A stretch of DNA of 61,976 nt, taken from contig CALKXT010000001.1 in assembly GCA_938003685.1 (NCBI GenBank), forward strand, positions 1 through 61,976, written 5' to 3'. The DNA comes from an uncultured Sulfitobacter sp. Its GTDB lineage: Bacteria > Pseudomonadota > Alphaproteobacteria > Rhodobacterales > Rhodobacteraceae. Below the pieces are notes generated by a model, which made no database searches, was not told the origin of the DNA, and saw nothing but the letters and a program-made list of their open reading frames with translations. Within the stretch, counting starts at the first letter, position 1. Each line of letters begins with the position of its first letter. This document shows, piece by piece, positions 36,363-46,064 of the stretch. The position numbers and the translations under genes were made by a program.

Positions 36363-36378
36363 ACTTGCCAAGCGGGGG
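36358..36378 (+). promoter_or_regulatory. Leader hairpin before the M20 amidohydrolase gene
   Basis: CCCCC (36358-36362) can pair with GGGGG (36374-36378), with CTT/AAG as an inner helix around GCC and one A-C mismatch. The GGGGG run is the only purine-rich stretch before the start codons at 36385 (TTG) and 36400 (ATG), so the hairpin may hinder ribosome access. Confidence 0.4.
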
Positions 36379-36399
36379 CATCCGTTGAACCATGCGCCT

Positions 36400-37680
36400 A
36401 TGACCAGCATACTTTCAAACGCTATAGCAGCCAAACGCGATGACCTGATTGCGCTGACCCAAGACCTTATTCGCATTCCGACCCTCAACCCGCCGGGGCA
36501 GAATTATCGGCTGATCTGTGAATATTTGGACAAGCGTTTGTCTGGGTATGGTTTCGAAACCGAACTGATCCGCGCCTTCGGCACACCGGGGGATAGCGGC
36601 AAATATCCGCGTTGGAATATTGTTGCTCGACATGCAGGCGCGCACAGTGGCGATTGCGTTCACTTCAACAGCCATACTGATGTCGTTGAAGTTGGTGCAG
36701 GCTGGACGTTTGATCCTTTTGGCGCAGAGATATCAGACGGCAAAATCTATGGACGCGGCACATGTGATATGAAAGGCGGTCTTGCCTCGTCAATTATTGC
36801 CGCAGAAGCGTTTATCGAGCTTTACCCCCACTTTGCGGGGGCAATCGAAATCTCTGGCACTGCGGATGAAGAATCAGGAGGATATGGCGGCGTCGCTTAT
36901 CTAGCCGAACAGGGTTACTTTGACCCTACACGCGTGCAGCACGTGATCATCCCTGAACCGTTGAACAAAGATCGTATTTGTTTGGGCCATCGCGGCGGGT
37001 GGTGGGCCGAGATCGAAACAAAGGGCGAGATTGCGCATGGCTCAATGCCGTTCCTTGGCGATTGTGCTGTGCGCCATATGGGCGCTGTCCTGTCAGAATT
37101 TGAGGATAAATTATTCCCCGCCATGGCCGCACGGCGCACTGACATGCCTGTGGTTCCAGATGGCGCACGATCATCTACAATGAATATAAATTCGATACAT
37201 GGGGGCCAAAAAGAGCAGGACGATGATTTCACTGGTTTGCCCGCGCATTGCGTTCCAGATTCCTGCCGTATCGTCATTGATCGCCGTTTCTTGGTCGAGG
37301 AACCGCTTGATCAGGTGCGCGGCGAAATTACTGCCCTGCTCGAAGGTCTGCGCGCCAGTCGTGTTGATTTTGACTATGAGCTAACTGAACTGAACGCGGT
37401 TCTGCCTTCGATGACTGATCGCGATGCGCCCGTGGTCCAAACCGTAACCAAGGCGATTGAGGATGTGATGGGCAAAAGCCCTGAATACGTCGCCTCTCCG
37501 GGGACTTATGATCAAAAACACATCGACCGAATTGGCAAACTTAAGAACTGCATCGCTTACGGACCCGGTATTTTGGAACTGGCACATAAGCCGGATGAAT
37601 ATATTGGCATAGATGACATGGTTGATGCCGCTTGTGTCATGGGCGCTGCATTGGAATCCTTACTGTTGCCAAAGGGTTAA
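36400..37680 (+). CDS. M20 family amidohydrolase (acetylornithine deacetylase/DapE-like)
   Basis: A zinc-dependent M20 peptidase-family enzyme of 426 aa from ATG 36400 (a TTG at 36385 adds five residues). Metal ligands are visible in FNSHTDVVEVG (His/Asp), GRGTCDMKGG (Asp) and the catalytic ADEESGG (Glu pair), with a late His in LAHKPDEYI. The dimerisation or lid domain lies between. Relatives remove acyl groups from ornithine, DAP or N-carbamoyl amino acids. Its link to arginine synthesis is doubtful because the surroundings are catabolic. Its stop overlaps the convergent hsp70 gene by four bases. Confidence 0.88.
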   Translation: MTSILSNAIAAKRDDLIALTQDLIRIPTLNPPGQNYRLICEYLDKRLSGYGFETELIRAFGTPGDSGKYPRWNIVARHAGAHSGDCVHFNSHTDVVEVGAGWTFDPFGAEISDGKIYGRGTCDMKGGLASSIIAAEAFIELYPHFAGAIEISGTADEESGGYGGVAYLAEQGYFDPTRVQHVIIPEPLNKDRICLGHRGGWWAEIETKGEIAHGSMPFLGDCAVRHMGAVLSEFEDKLFPAMAARRTDMPVVPDGARSSTMNINSIHGGQKEQDDDFTGLPAHCVPDSCRIVIDRRFLVEEPLDQVRGEITALLEGLRASRVDFDYELTELNAVLPSMTDRDAPVVQTVTKAIEDVMGKSPEYVASPGTYDQKHIDRIGKLKNCIAYGPGILELAHKPDEYIGIDDMVDAACVMGAALESLLLPKG

Positions 37681-38942
37681 TCAAATGCTGTTGCCGCAGC
37701 CAACGCCAAACCGTCTACCACGCCTGTTAATGCCGCCGCTTGATGTACCTCAGCCTTCGGAAATGCACGCCGCAATGCGACATCAACAACCCCCATCAGG
37801 CTTGAACCACCTACAAAGATCAACTTGTTGATATCTTCGGTCTTCATCCCAGCCTGATCAACGGTATCCTGTGCCACCACGCCAATCTTGCCTGCCATTT
37901 CTGCCAATGTCGCCGCCATCATCGCGGCGGGCAGAGGTAGGTGCAGACCGCGCTCCAGCATATCCAATTTGATCTCTGGCAAGGCCGTGCCGTTGGGGTT
38001 GTTCGCCGCAATCTTGCCCGCCTCAACCGCAAACGCCAGATCGTGACCCAGTTCGTCCTCTAACACCGTGACAAGACGTGCCAGCACTTCAGGCTGAACA
38101 GCATGGCGCGCCAAATCTTGCGCAGCACGGCGGGTTTCGCGGGTATAGAGGAACGGGATTTTCTGCCATGTCGCAAGATCAGCAAACATGGATTGCGGTG
38201 CGACATGAGTGTTACCGCCAAATTCGTGTTTGATGTCACTGCCCATGCCCAAATACGGCATCACATGGCTAAGGCTGAGTTGGCGGTCAAAATCTGTTCC
38301 GCCTAAGCGCAAACCATTGCTGCCCAGAATATCAATACCTGCCTCACCTTGCTGTCTGAACAGAGTGAAATCAGACGTACCGCCTCCAATATCAACGATC
38401 AGACCTAGATCACCGGGGGCTAAATAGGCGCGATTGGCCAATGCTGCTGCTTCGGGTTCCGGCATGAACCGCACGTCGTTGAACCCAGCCGCATAGTAAC
38501 ATTCGGTCAGATCAGTCAAAGCCTGCGCATTGCGCGCTGGATCGGAACTGTGAAACATGACGGGACGGCCCGACAAAGCGCGATCAAACTGCTGGCCTGT
38601 TGCCGCCTCTGCGCGGGCTTTCACCTCACCCAAAAATCGCCCAACAATTGCGATGAAATCCATGCGTTTGCCCAACAACATTCGGCTTTCACGCATGAGC
38701 GACGTACCCAGCAGGCTTTTGAGCGCGCGCATATATCGCCCCTCGTCACCGCCAATCAACGCGGCTTGAGCGGGGCGGCCATAAACGATCTGTTTTTCAT
38801 CAAAATCAAAGAACACCGCTGTGGGAAGGGTTTGTTCACCCTGCTCAATATCAATCAAGTGTGGTTTACCATCCACCGCCACACCCGCCGCGGAGTTTGA
38901 AGTTCCGAAATCAACACCCAATGTAGAAGAAAGCGCAGCCAT
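37677..38942 (-). CDS. Hsp70 family protein, short YegD-like form
   Basis: A 421-aa actin-fold ATPase. Phosphate-1 loop GVDFGTSNSA, phosphate-2 DIGGGTSDFT and adenosine motif FVGGSSLMG are present. The substrate-binding and lid domains of DnaK are missing, so this is a YegD-type protein of unknown client. I chose ATG 38942, which starts just before the nucleotide-binding strand; the frame extends 20 codons further with no better ribosome site. The stop codon shares the bases TTAA (37677-37680) with the convergent M20 gene. It is divergent from the ABC binding-protein gene. Confidence 0.88.
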   Translation of the reverse strand: MAALSSTLGVDFGTSNSAAGVAVDGKPHLIDIEQGEQTLPTAVFFDFDEKQIVYGRPAQAALIGGDEGRYMRALKSLLGTSLMRESRMLLGKRMDFIAIVGRFLGEVKARAEAATGQQFDRALSGRPVMFHSSDPARNAQALTDLTECYYAAGFNDVRFMPEPEAAALANRAYLAPGDLGLIVDIGGGTSDFTLFRQQGEAGIDILGSNGLRLGGTDFDRQLSLSHVMPYLGMGSDIKHEFGGNTHVAPQSMFADLATWQKIPFLYTRETRRAAQDLARHAVQPEVLARLVTVLEDELGHDLAFAVEAGKIAANNPNGTALPEIKLDMLERGLHLPLPAAMMAATLAEMAGKIGVVAQDTVDQAGMKTEDINKLIFVGGSSLMGVVDVALRRAFPKAEVHQAAALTGVVDGLALAAATAFD

Positions 38943-39072
38943 GACACACCCGTACAAGCCAAAGAAAGCCGAGGCCATATCGCGGTGTGGCAAAGGGCGC
39001 AATCAGGTTTGCCCCTAGCGAAACCACTTTGAACTGGCTAACCTTTCGTTAAATCAAAACAGGGAGACACGT

Positions 39073-40554
39073 ATGTTCCACCTTCGCCCCCTTTTCCTTG
39101 GCGTCAGCGCAGCGGCCCTTTTTGCCAGCGCGGTCACGGCGCAGCAAACCGATATTACCGTCGCGCTCCAACTGGAACCGCCACACATGGACCCGACATC
39201 AGCCGCCGCTGGTGCAATTGATTCGGTTCTGTATTCAAATGTCTTTGAGGGTTTGACCCGGTTTATGGGCGATGGTTCTGTTGTCCCCGGCCTCGCACAA
39301 TCTTGGGAAATCTCTGACGATGGACTGACCTATACTTTCAAATTGCGGGATGGCGTCACCTTCCACGACGACACCACAATGGACGCAGACGACGTAAAGT
39401 TCAGCCTTGATAGGATCGGTGCAGACGACAGCGCCAATGCGCAAAAGGCGCTGTATGCAGCAATCTCAGAAGTCACTGTGATTGATCCGCTGACGGTTGA
39501 GATAAAACTGTCTAAGCCTAACGGCAACATGTTGTTTAATCTGGCCTGGGGTGACGCGGTGATCGTCGGACCCGAAAGCATCGAGAACATCAAACAGATG
39601 CCGATCGGCACAGGTGCCTTTAAGTTTGTCAGTTGGACACAGGGCGACAAAGTCGAGCTTGCCAAGAATACGGTATACTGGGGGTCGCCTGCGAAATTAG
39701 ACAAAGCGACGTTTAAATTCATCTCAGACCCAACAGCCGCATTTGCGTCGATGATGGCAGAAGATGTGGATGCATTCATCAGCTTCCCAGCCCCTGAAAA
39801 CCTGCCACAGTTTGAGGCTGATCCGCGTTTCCAAGTGTTGATTGGATCGACCGAGGGTGAAACAATCCTGTCCACCAACAACAAAATGCCACCTTTTGAT
39901 AACGTCAAAGTCCGCGAAGCCATGGCGCATGCCATTGACCGCCAAGCGATCATCGATGGTGCGATGTTTGGCTACGGCACACCGATTGGCACACATTTCG
40001 CGCCGCACAATCCGGCCTACGTCGACCTGACGGGGATGAGCAACTTTGACCCTGAAAAGGCCAAAGCGTTGCTGGCCGAAGCAGGGTTTCCTGATGGCTT
40101 TGAAACCACACTTGACCTACCGCCCCCTTCCTATGCACGGCGCGGTGGCGAGATTATTGCGGCTCAACTGGCGGCGGTCGGCATCAAAGCCGAAATTCGC
40201 AATGTCGAATGGGCGCAGTGGTTGGAAACTGTGTTCAAGGGCAAGAATTTTGGCCTGTCGATCATCAGTCATACAGAACCGATGGACATCGGCATCTATG
40301 CGAATCCTGACTATTATTTCCAGTATGACAATCCTGATCTTCAGGCGCTGATCACCAAACTTAACAGCACGACGGATCCTGATATGCGTAACAAAATGCT
40401 CGGTGAGGCGCAAAAGATCATCGCAGATGATTATGTGAACGGTTACCTATTCCAACTCGCGTCTTTGTCAGTCGCGAAAGTAGGCGTTCAGGGGTTGTGG
40501 GCAAACGCACCGACACAAGCCACAGACCTGACTGCGGTTAGCTGGACTCAGTAA
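39073..40554 (+). CDS. ABC transporter substrate-binding protein, family 5 (peptide/nickel type)
   Basis: A 493-aa periplasmic binding protein. The signal peptide ends near AVTAQQ (about residue 24). The family 5 signature appears as VLYSNVFEGLTRFMGDGSVVPGLAQSWEISDDGLTYTFKLRDGVTFHDDT, read in sections. It binds oligopeptides or other large polar solutes for a DppBCDF-type transporter. The matching permease and ATPase genes lie 1.3 kb downstream (41824-45181) beyond an antisense gene. GGGAGAC precedes the ATG, and the gene ends at a strong terminator. Confidence 0.93.
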   Translation: MFHLRPLFLGVSAAALFASAVTAQQTDITVALQLEPPHMDPTSAAAGAIDSVLYSNVFEGLTRFMGDGSVVPGLAQSWEISDDGLTYTFKLRDGVTFHDDTTMDADDVKFSLDRIGADDSANAQKALYAAISEVTVIDPLTVEIKLSKPNGNMLFNLAWGDAVIVGPESIENIKQMPIGTGAFKFVSWTQGDKVELAKNTVYWGSPAKLDKATFKFISDPTAAFASMMAEDVDAFISFPAPENLPQFEADPRFQVLIGSTEGETILSTNNKMPPFDNVKVREAMAHAIDRQAIIDGAMFGYGTPIGTHFAPHNPAYVDLTGMSNFDPEKAKALLAEAGFPDGFETTLDLPPPSYARRGGEIIAAQLAAVGIKAEIRNVEWAQWLETVFKGKNFGLSIISHTEPMDIGIYANPDYYFQYDNPDLQALITKLNSTTDPDMRNKMLGEAQKIIADDYVNGYLFQLASLSVAKVGVQGLWANAPTQATDLTAVSWTQ

Positions 40555-40574
40555 TCCACTTTAAGAATACGCGC

Positions 40575-40605
40575 AAAAAGGCCTCTGCATCGCAGGGGCC
40601 TTTTT
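40575..40605. terminator. Bidirectional intrinsic terminator after the ABC binding-protein gene
   Basis: AAAAAGGCC (40575-40583) pairs with GGCCTTTTT (40597-40605). A T-G wobble and CTGC/GCAG extend the stem to 14 pairs around an ATC loop. T-runs occur on both sides, so it also serves the convergent amidohydrolase gene. Confidence 0.92.
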
Positions 40606-40622
40606 CTTTTTACACTGAGGTA

Positions 40623-41744
40623 TCAAATTTGACGGTTTAGCAGTTCTCGAACCCCATCTTTAACCTGATCCCGCACAGCACCCTCACGCGGCGGATCGCG
40701 CAATGTTGTGAACCAATGTTCCGGGGGATTCTTGCCACGTCGGTTACCATCAAACCGCAAACCACGTAGCACAGTTTCGGCTTCAATCGGTAGCTGTTCA
40801 GGAATGTCATAGCCATTCAAAACACCCCAAACACCTGTCCATAAACGCCCCACTGACCATGGATTATATCCACCGCCACCCAGCACCAAGAGACGCGGTG
40901 CCAATCCCATAAGGCCACGTAAAACATTCCAATGCGCGTTGTTACTCAATTCCATATGAGACAGCGGGTCTTCTTCAACTCCATCTGCCCCGCATAAAAA
41001 CACAATTGCATCTGGGCGATGGGCAATGACACGTGGCAAGATCAAAGCGTCTCTAACAAAGGCCATTTCACTATCGTTGAACCCGCGTGGCACAGGTAGG
41101 TTCAAGGCATTTCCACCTCCGTCATTTTCAATTGGTCCACTGCGCGGCCATAGGCGTTCTTCATGTACCGAGATCATCAAGCAATCAGGATCACCACCAA
41201 ACCCATGTTCGACGCCATCAGGGTGATGTGCATCAATGTCGACATAGGCGATGCGCCGCACCCCTTGGTTGCGCAGGCTAAGCATCGCCAGCACCGGGTC
41301 GTTGAGATAACAGAAACCGTTGGCACGATCCGGCATACCATGATGTGTTCCCCCAGCTGGATTGTAGATCACACCACCGTCACGCAGCAGCTCACCCGCA
41401 AGAATTGATCCACCTGCGGCCGTAGCAGGTCTGCGGAAAATCTCACCAAATACAGGATTGGTGACGCTGCCGATTTCGTGGCGTTCGAGATCATGCGCAG
41501 TTACTGCTTGCGCGGCCTCTACCCGTTGCAGCGCTGCTATATAATCGGGTGTGTGCCAATGGGTTAAGGCAGCAGGTTTCGCACGCGGCGAAGTGATGGA
41601 GTGTTCCGCAGGCCGCCATCCCAGCGCGCGGGTCAGGTCCATCACTGTCGACACACGTGGCACCCGCAAAGGATGCCAACGGCCATAGCTGGAACCGCGA
41701 AATATCTCGTGTCCGATGAACATAGGATGCTGCATCCCGCACAC
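40623..41744 (-). CDS. Histone deacetylase-like amidohydrolase (AcuC/acetylpolyamine amidohydrolase group)
   Basis: A 373-aa zinc hydrolase of the arginase-deacetylase fold. GGTHHGM gives the catalytic His pair, YVDIDAHHPDGV the zinc Asp and His, FLCGADGVEEDPL the second zinc Asp, and GGGGYNPW the substrate Tyr region. Bacterial members remove acetyl groups from polyamines or other N-acyl amines, or act as AcuC. It lies antisense between the binding-protein and permease genes of one ABC transporter, so it may act on the transported compound. Met4 and Met8 are alternative starts. Confidence 0.9.
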   Translation of the reverse strand: MCGMQHPMFIGHEIFRGSSYGRWHPLRVPRVSTVMDLTRALGWRPAEHSITSPRAKPAALTHWHTPDYIAALQRVEAAQAVTAHDLERHEIGSVTNPVFGEIFRRPATAAGGSILAGELLRDGGVIYNPAGGTHHGMPDRANGFCYLNDPVLAMLSLRNQGVRRIAYVDIDAHHPDGVEHGFGGDPDCLMISVHEERLWPRSGPIENDGGGNALNLPVPRGFNDSEMAFVRDALILPRVIAHRPDAIVFLCGADGVEEDPLSHMELSNNAHWNVLRGLMGLAPRLLVLGGGGYNPWSVGRLWTGVWGVLNGYDIPEQLPIEAETVLRGLRFDGNRRGKNPPEHWFTTLRDPPREGAVRDQVKDGVRELLNRQI

Positions 41745-41823
41745 TTAACGCTTGGCCTGTAAATTGCTAGCGCGCACGATCATCAACTGGACGCTCCTGC
41801 ATTGTCAGCATACCCTCAGCCTC

Positions 41824-42771
41824 ATGTTACGATACACGCTCAAACGTCTTTTATCGCTCTTGATCAGCCTTGCCGTTGCATCGCTTGTGATCTTTGTGGT
41901 GATTGAGGTGGCACCAGGTGATCCCGCGTCATTTATGCTGGGCATGAATGCGCAGCCCGAAACCCTTGCAGCACTGCGTTCAGAGCTGGGATTAGACGTG
42001 CCAAAAGTGCAGCGGTACTTTGCATGGGTCAGCGGTATGCTGTCGGGGGATTTTGGCACGTCCTACACCTACAGAACGCCTGTAATCGATATGATATCGG
42101 GGCGGTTGTGGGTTTCACTTCCCCTTGCGCTTTATGCGCTAGTACTCAGCAGCTTGATCGCCTTTCCTGCTGGTATCTTTGCGGCATCACGCCGGGGACA
42201 AGCAGGCGATATTAGCGTCATGGGCGCGACACAGTTAGGTGTTGCTGTCCCTAACTTTTGGTTCGCGATGATATTGGTGCTGGTCTTTGCTATCAACTTG
42301 CGCTGGTTCGCGGCTGGTGGGTTTATAGGGTGGAACAACGGTTTCTGGGTGGGTTTGCACGCGCTCACCTTACCCGCAATTGCGCTCGCTCTGCCACAAG
42401 CTGCGATTTTGGCACGTGTTATGCGGTCATCTCTCTTGGACGTTTTAGGCGAAGATTTCATGCGCACTGCGCGCGCCAAAGGCTTAAGTGAACGTCAGGC
42501 GCTGTGGCGGCATGGGTTGCGCAATGCGTTGATCCCCGTACTCACAATCATCGGCTTACAGTTCTCTTTCCTGCTGGCTGGATCAATTATTATCGAACAG
42601 GTTTTCTACCTTCCCGGTTTGGGGCGCTTGGTGTTTCAATCCATTTCCGCCCGCGATTTAATTGTCGTGGAATCGATCGTGATGTTACTGGTTTTCTCCG
42701 TGATCATGGTGAACTTCCTTGTCGACCTGGCCTATGCCGTCGTTGATCCTCGCCTTCGGTCACGCACATGA
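41824..42771 (+). CDS. ABC transporter permease, DppB/OppB type
   Basis: A 315-aa inner-membrane permease starting MLRYTLKRLLSLLISLAVASLVIFVV, the usual DppB N-terminus. The frame is open 24 codons upstream, but that part is not family-like. Six membrane segments and the EAA-type loop (MRTARAKGLSERQALWRHGLRNALIP) that contacts the ATPase are visible. It overlaps the next permease by four bases (ATGA). It is the first gene of an operon running to 48192. Confidence 0.93.
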   Translation: MLRYTLKRLLSLLISLAVASLVIFVVIEVAPGDPASFMLGMNAQPETLAALRSELGLDVPKVQRYFAWVSGMLSGDFGTSYTYRTPVIDMISGRLWVSLPLALYALVLSSLIAFPAGIFAASRRGQAGDISVMGATQLGVAVPNFWFAMILVLVFAINLRWFAAGGFIGWNNGFWVGLHALTLPAIALALPQAAILARVMRSSLLDVLGEDFMRTARAKGLSERQALWRHGLRNALIPVLTIIGLQFSFLLAGSIIIEQVFYLPGLGRLVFQSISARDLIVVESIVMLLVFSVIMVNFLVDLAYAVVDPRLRSRT

Positions 42772-43583
42772 AGCGCAATTTGTTCATTGGCAGTGCGCTT
42801 ACGGCGGTCTTTATATTGGCCGCATTGATCAGCTTTGTGTGGACACCGTTTGATCATGCCGTCCTCAATATACCAAACAAACTACAAACCCCAAATGGAA
42901 CACATCTGCTGGGAACCGATCATTTTGGGCGCGATATCCTGAGTATGATTATGGTCGGCGCGCGGACCTCTATCGCGGTGGCGCTGGTGGCTGTGGGTAT
43001 TGGCATGGGGTTGGGTGTGCCGCTGGGGCTTTGGGCCGCTGCCCGGCAAGGGTCGTGGATGGACGAGTTGATCATGCGCGGCAATGATCTGGTCTTTGCG
43101 TTTCCCAGCCTCGTTATTGCGATCCTGATTACGGCGATCTTTGGGGCGGGTGCAGTGAATGCAATCATTGCCATTGGTATTTTCAACATCCCCGTCTTTG
43201 CGCGCATCACGCGGGGGGCAGCGCTGTCGTTGTGGCAGCGCGAATTTATCCTTGCTGCACGTGTCGCGGGTAAATCAACCGGGCGCATTTCTGTCGAACA
43301 CATATTGCCCAACGTCACGAACCTGCTGATTGTACAGGGAACGATACAATTCTCGCTGGGTATATTGGCCGAGGCGGGGCTAAGCTATGTCGGCCTTGGT
43401 GCACAACCACCTTTACCTTCATGGGGTCGCATGTTGGCTGATGCGCAGACAATGGTCAGTATCGCACCACATATGGCGCTGGTCCCCGGCTTTGCGATCA
43501 TCCTTATGGTTCTTGGTTTGAACCTGATGGGCGATGGATTGCGCGATTACCTTGATCCCCGGTTGCGCGTGGTCCGTGCATGA
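42768..43583 (+). CDS. ABC transporter permease, DppC/OppC type
   Basis: A 271-aa permease with a typical DppC N-terminus (LISFVWTPFDH, then GTHLLGTDHFGRDILSMIMVGARTS), six helices and an ATPase-contact loop near EFILAARVAGKSTGRISVEHILPNV. GTDHFGRDI is the DppC hallmark. It forms a heterodimer with the DppB-type subunit. Its start overlaps the upstream stop by 4 bp, and its stop overlaps the ATPase start by 4 bp (43580-43583). Confidence 0.94.
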   Translation: MKRNLFIGSALTAVFILAALISFVWTPFDHAVLNIPNKLQTPNGTHLLGTDHFGRDILSMIMVGARTSIAVALVAVGIGMGLGVPLGLWAAARQGSWMDELIMRGNDLVFAFPSLVIAILITAIFGAGAVNAIIAIGIFNIPVFARITRGAALSLWQREFILAARVAGKSTGRISVEHILPNVTNLLIVQGTIQFSLGILAEAGLSYVGLGAQPPLPSWGRMLADAQTMVSIAPHMALVPGFAIILMVLGLNLMGDGLRDYLDPRLRVVRA

Positions 43584-45181
43584 CGCTGCTTGAGATCAAA
43601 AACCTGTCTCTATCGATCCACAACATCGATATTTTAGACAATATTACACTGTCGGTTGGGGCGGGCGAGATTGTTGCGATCACAGGCGAAAGCGGATCAG
43701 GCAAGTCCATGACGGCACTTGCCGTAATGCAGCTTTTGCCCAAGGGCGTCACAACTACGGGTCAGATCATATTGAATGACCGTGTTCTGACAGAACTGGA
43801 TGAACCGGATCTTTGCAATATACGTGGCAATGACATCGGCATGGTGTTTCAAGAACCTATGAGCGCACTGAACCCGGTCCATACTATTGGCCAACAAGTC
43901 ACTGAAACGATCCGTATCCATGACAGATCAGTATCACGCCAAGAGGCAAAGAACCGCGCCGTTGAAACCTTGAATCGCGTTGGCTTGCCTCAAGATCAAT
44001 TCCCTCTATCTCGTTTTCCACATGAGTTAAGCGGCGGGCAACGCCAGCGTGTCGTAATTGCGATGGCCATTGCCCTGCGCCCTCGCTTGCTGATCGCAGA
44101 CGAACCGACAACCGCCCTTGATGTCACAACACAGGGTCAAATCCTTAATCTGCTGAAAAAGCTCGCCCAAGAGGGCGGTATGGGCCTGTTGATGATCACT
44201 CATGATTTGGCTGTTGTAGCAGACATGGCCGATCGTATTGTCGTCATGCGCGCAGGTAAAATTGTAGAACAGGGTGACACGAATCATCTATTACAAAACA
44301 TGCAACATCCTTACACAAAGATGTTGTTTGCCGCTTCGGGTCATCAGGTCTCGCTGCCGCCTATCACTCCGAAATTACCACTGTTAGAGGTGAAGGGCGT
44401 TGTTCGTGAGTATCGGTTACCGCGCACAAAAATATTCAGCACACCAAGAACATTTCGTGCCGTCAATGATGTGTCCTTTTCCATTCGGCGCGGCGAACGT
44501 GTTGGCCTCGTTGGTGAATCTGGATGCGGAAAATCGACACTAACAAGGGCAATACTCGGGTTGGATCAAGTTCAATCAGGGGTGATTAGCGTAGATGGCG
44601 CACCAGTATTTTCAGGCGGCCACCCAAACCTTGATGTGCGTCGTAAGATGCAGGTGGTTTTCCAAGACCCCTTTGGCAGCTTCAATCCACGCCACCGCGT
44701 AGATCGTTTGATAACCGAACCGTTCCACCTTTTGGCTGATCCCCCCAAAGGTACTGCCCGCACTCGCGCGATTGATGAGGCATTGCTGGCCGTCGGTCTG
44801 ACCCCGCAAGATGCAAACAAATACATCCACGAATTTTCCGGCGGTCAACGTCAACGCATCGCCATAGCCCGCGCTTTGATCATTCGCCCTGATCTGATTT
44901 TGTTTGATGAAGCTGTCAGCGCCTTGGATGTATCCGTGCGCGCCCAAATCCTCGATCTGCTGGCAGAACTATGCGAAGCGTATAACCTGACCTACTTGTT
45001 CATATCCCATGATCTATCCGTGGTCCGCACCATAACCGACCGCGTTTTGGTGATGAAATCTGGCAAGATTGTAGAACATGGCGAAACCACATCTGTTTTT
45101 GAAAACCCACGACACCCTTACACGCGCGCTTTAATTGCAGCGGCCCCAGTGTTGCCGGATCTATCACAGGCCATAGCATGA
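43580..45181 (+). CDS. ABC transporter ATPase, fused DppD-DppF type
   Basis: A 533-aa protein with two ABC ATPase domains. The first has Walker A GESGSGKS (36-43), the signature [11 protein letters not shown] and Walker [13 protein letters not shown]. The second has Walker [10 protein letters not shown] (about 312-320), the signature [11 protein letters not shown] and Walker [13 protein letters not shown]. In Dpp/Opp systems these are often separate proteins; the fused form is common in Rhodobacterales. It powers the permease pair encoded upstream. Confidence 0.95.
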   Translation: MTLLEIKNLSLSIHNIDILDNITLSVGAGEIVAITGESGSGKSMTALAVMQLLPKGVTTTGQIILNDRVLTELDEPDLCNIRGNDIGMVFQEPMSALNPVHTIGQQVTETIRIHDRSVSRQEAKNRAVETLNRVGLPQDQFPLSRFPHELSGGQRQRVVIAMAIALRPRLLIADEPTTALDVTTQGQILNLLKKLAQEGGMGLLMITHDLAVVADMADRIVVMRAGKIVEQGDTNHLLQNMQHPYTKMLFAASGHQVSLPPITPKLPLLEVKGVVREYRLPRTKIFSTPRTFRAVNDVSFSIRRGERVGLVGESGCGKSTLTRAILGLDQVQSGVISVDGAPVFSGGHPNLDVRRKMQVVFQDPFGSFNPRHRVDRLITEPFHLLADPPKGTARTRAIDEALLAVGLTPQDANKYIHEFSGGQRQRIAIARALIIRPDLILFDEAVSALDVSVRAQILDLLAELCEAYNLTYLFISHDLSVVRTITDRVLVMKSGKIVEHGETTSVFENPRHPYTRALIAAAPVLPDLSQAIA

Positions 45182-45206
45182 AATACTCAGCAAAAAGGCA
45201 ACTCAC

Positions 45207-46064
45207 ATGCGCATTTTAATAAACGGCGTTCGTCTTTTTGTAGACATTGAAGGGGCCGCGCTTGTTCCTGAAGGGCCTACAATGCGGACCAAACCAACTT
45301 TGATCGCTTTACACGGTGGACCTGGCGCAGATCATTCAATCTATAAACCAGCATTTTCACAGCTGACTGATTTAGCGCAAATCATCTATGTCGATCATCG
45401 CGGCAACGGTCGCAGCGATGATGGTAATCCTGACCTTTGGACGCTTGATCAATGGGCGGATGACCTTTTTGCGCTTTGCCAAACTCTGGGCATTGAACAG
45501 CCAATTATTTACGGCGCATCTTTTGGTGGGTTTGTCGCGCAAGCCTTTGCCACAAAGTATCCCGATCACTTAGGCGCATTGATCCTAGCCGCAACCACAG
45601 CGCATGTTGAGTTCGAGACCATTTATGCCGCATTTACCCGGATTGCAGGGGATAGCGCCGGACATGTCGCACACGCTTATTGGAGTGATCCAAATCCAGA
45701 ACGTCGTCAGGCGTATTTTGAAAATTGCTTACCCCATTATTCTGTTACGCCCCCTGATCCAGACATGATGCAGCGAATGATTGTGAAAAATCCGGTCGCC
45801 ATGCACTTTAATGGGCCAAAGAATGAGATGGGTCGTTTTGATTTTCGCGAAGCGCTAGGCAACGTCACCTGCCCAACTTTGGTTTTATCCGGTGATCAAG
45901 ATCCAATTATGCCAATAGCCTTCAGCGAAACATTGCTGGCCTGTCTTGGCAATGCGCCCGTAACAGATCACACTCTGCAACGCGCAGGGCATCTATTAAA
46001 CCATGATCAGCCTGATGCTTTTTTTGCTCACTTACGCCACTTCATATCGGAGAACACCCTATGA
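45207..46064 (+). CDS. Alpha/beta hydrolase, proline iminopeptidase-like
   Basis: A 285-aa hydrolase. HGGPG at 36-40 forms the oxyanion loop typical of the proline-iminopeptidase subgroup, DHRGNGRSD follows, and the nucleophile elbow is GASFGG with Ser105. Asp in LSGDQDPIMP and His in RAGHLLN would complete the triad. Relatives cleave N-terminal residues or amides and esters. The gene lies 25 bp after the ABC ATPase and overlaps the SDR start by 4 bp, so it probably acts on the imported compound. Confidence 0.88.
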   Translation: MRILINGVRLFVDIEGAALVPEGPTMRTKPTLIALHGGPGADHSIYKPAFSQLTDLAQIIYVDHRGNGRSDDGNPDLWTLDQWADDLFALCQTLGIEQPIIYGASFGGFVAQAFATKYPDHLGALILAATTAHVEFETIYAAFTRIAGDSAGHVAHAYWSDPNPERRQAYFENCLPHYSVTPPDPDMMQRMIVKNPVAMHFNGPKNEMGRFDFREALGNVTCPTLVLSGDQDPIMPIAFSETLLACLGNAPVTDHTLQRAGHLLNHDQPDAFFAHLRHFISENTL

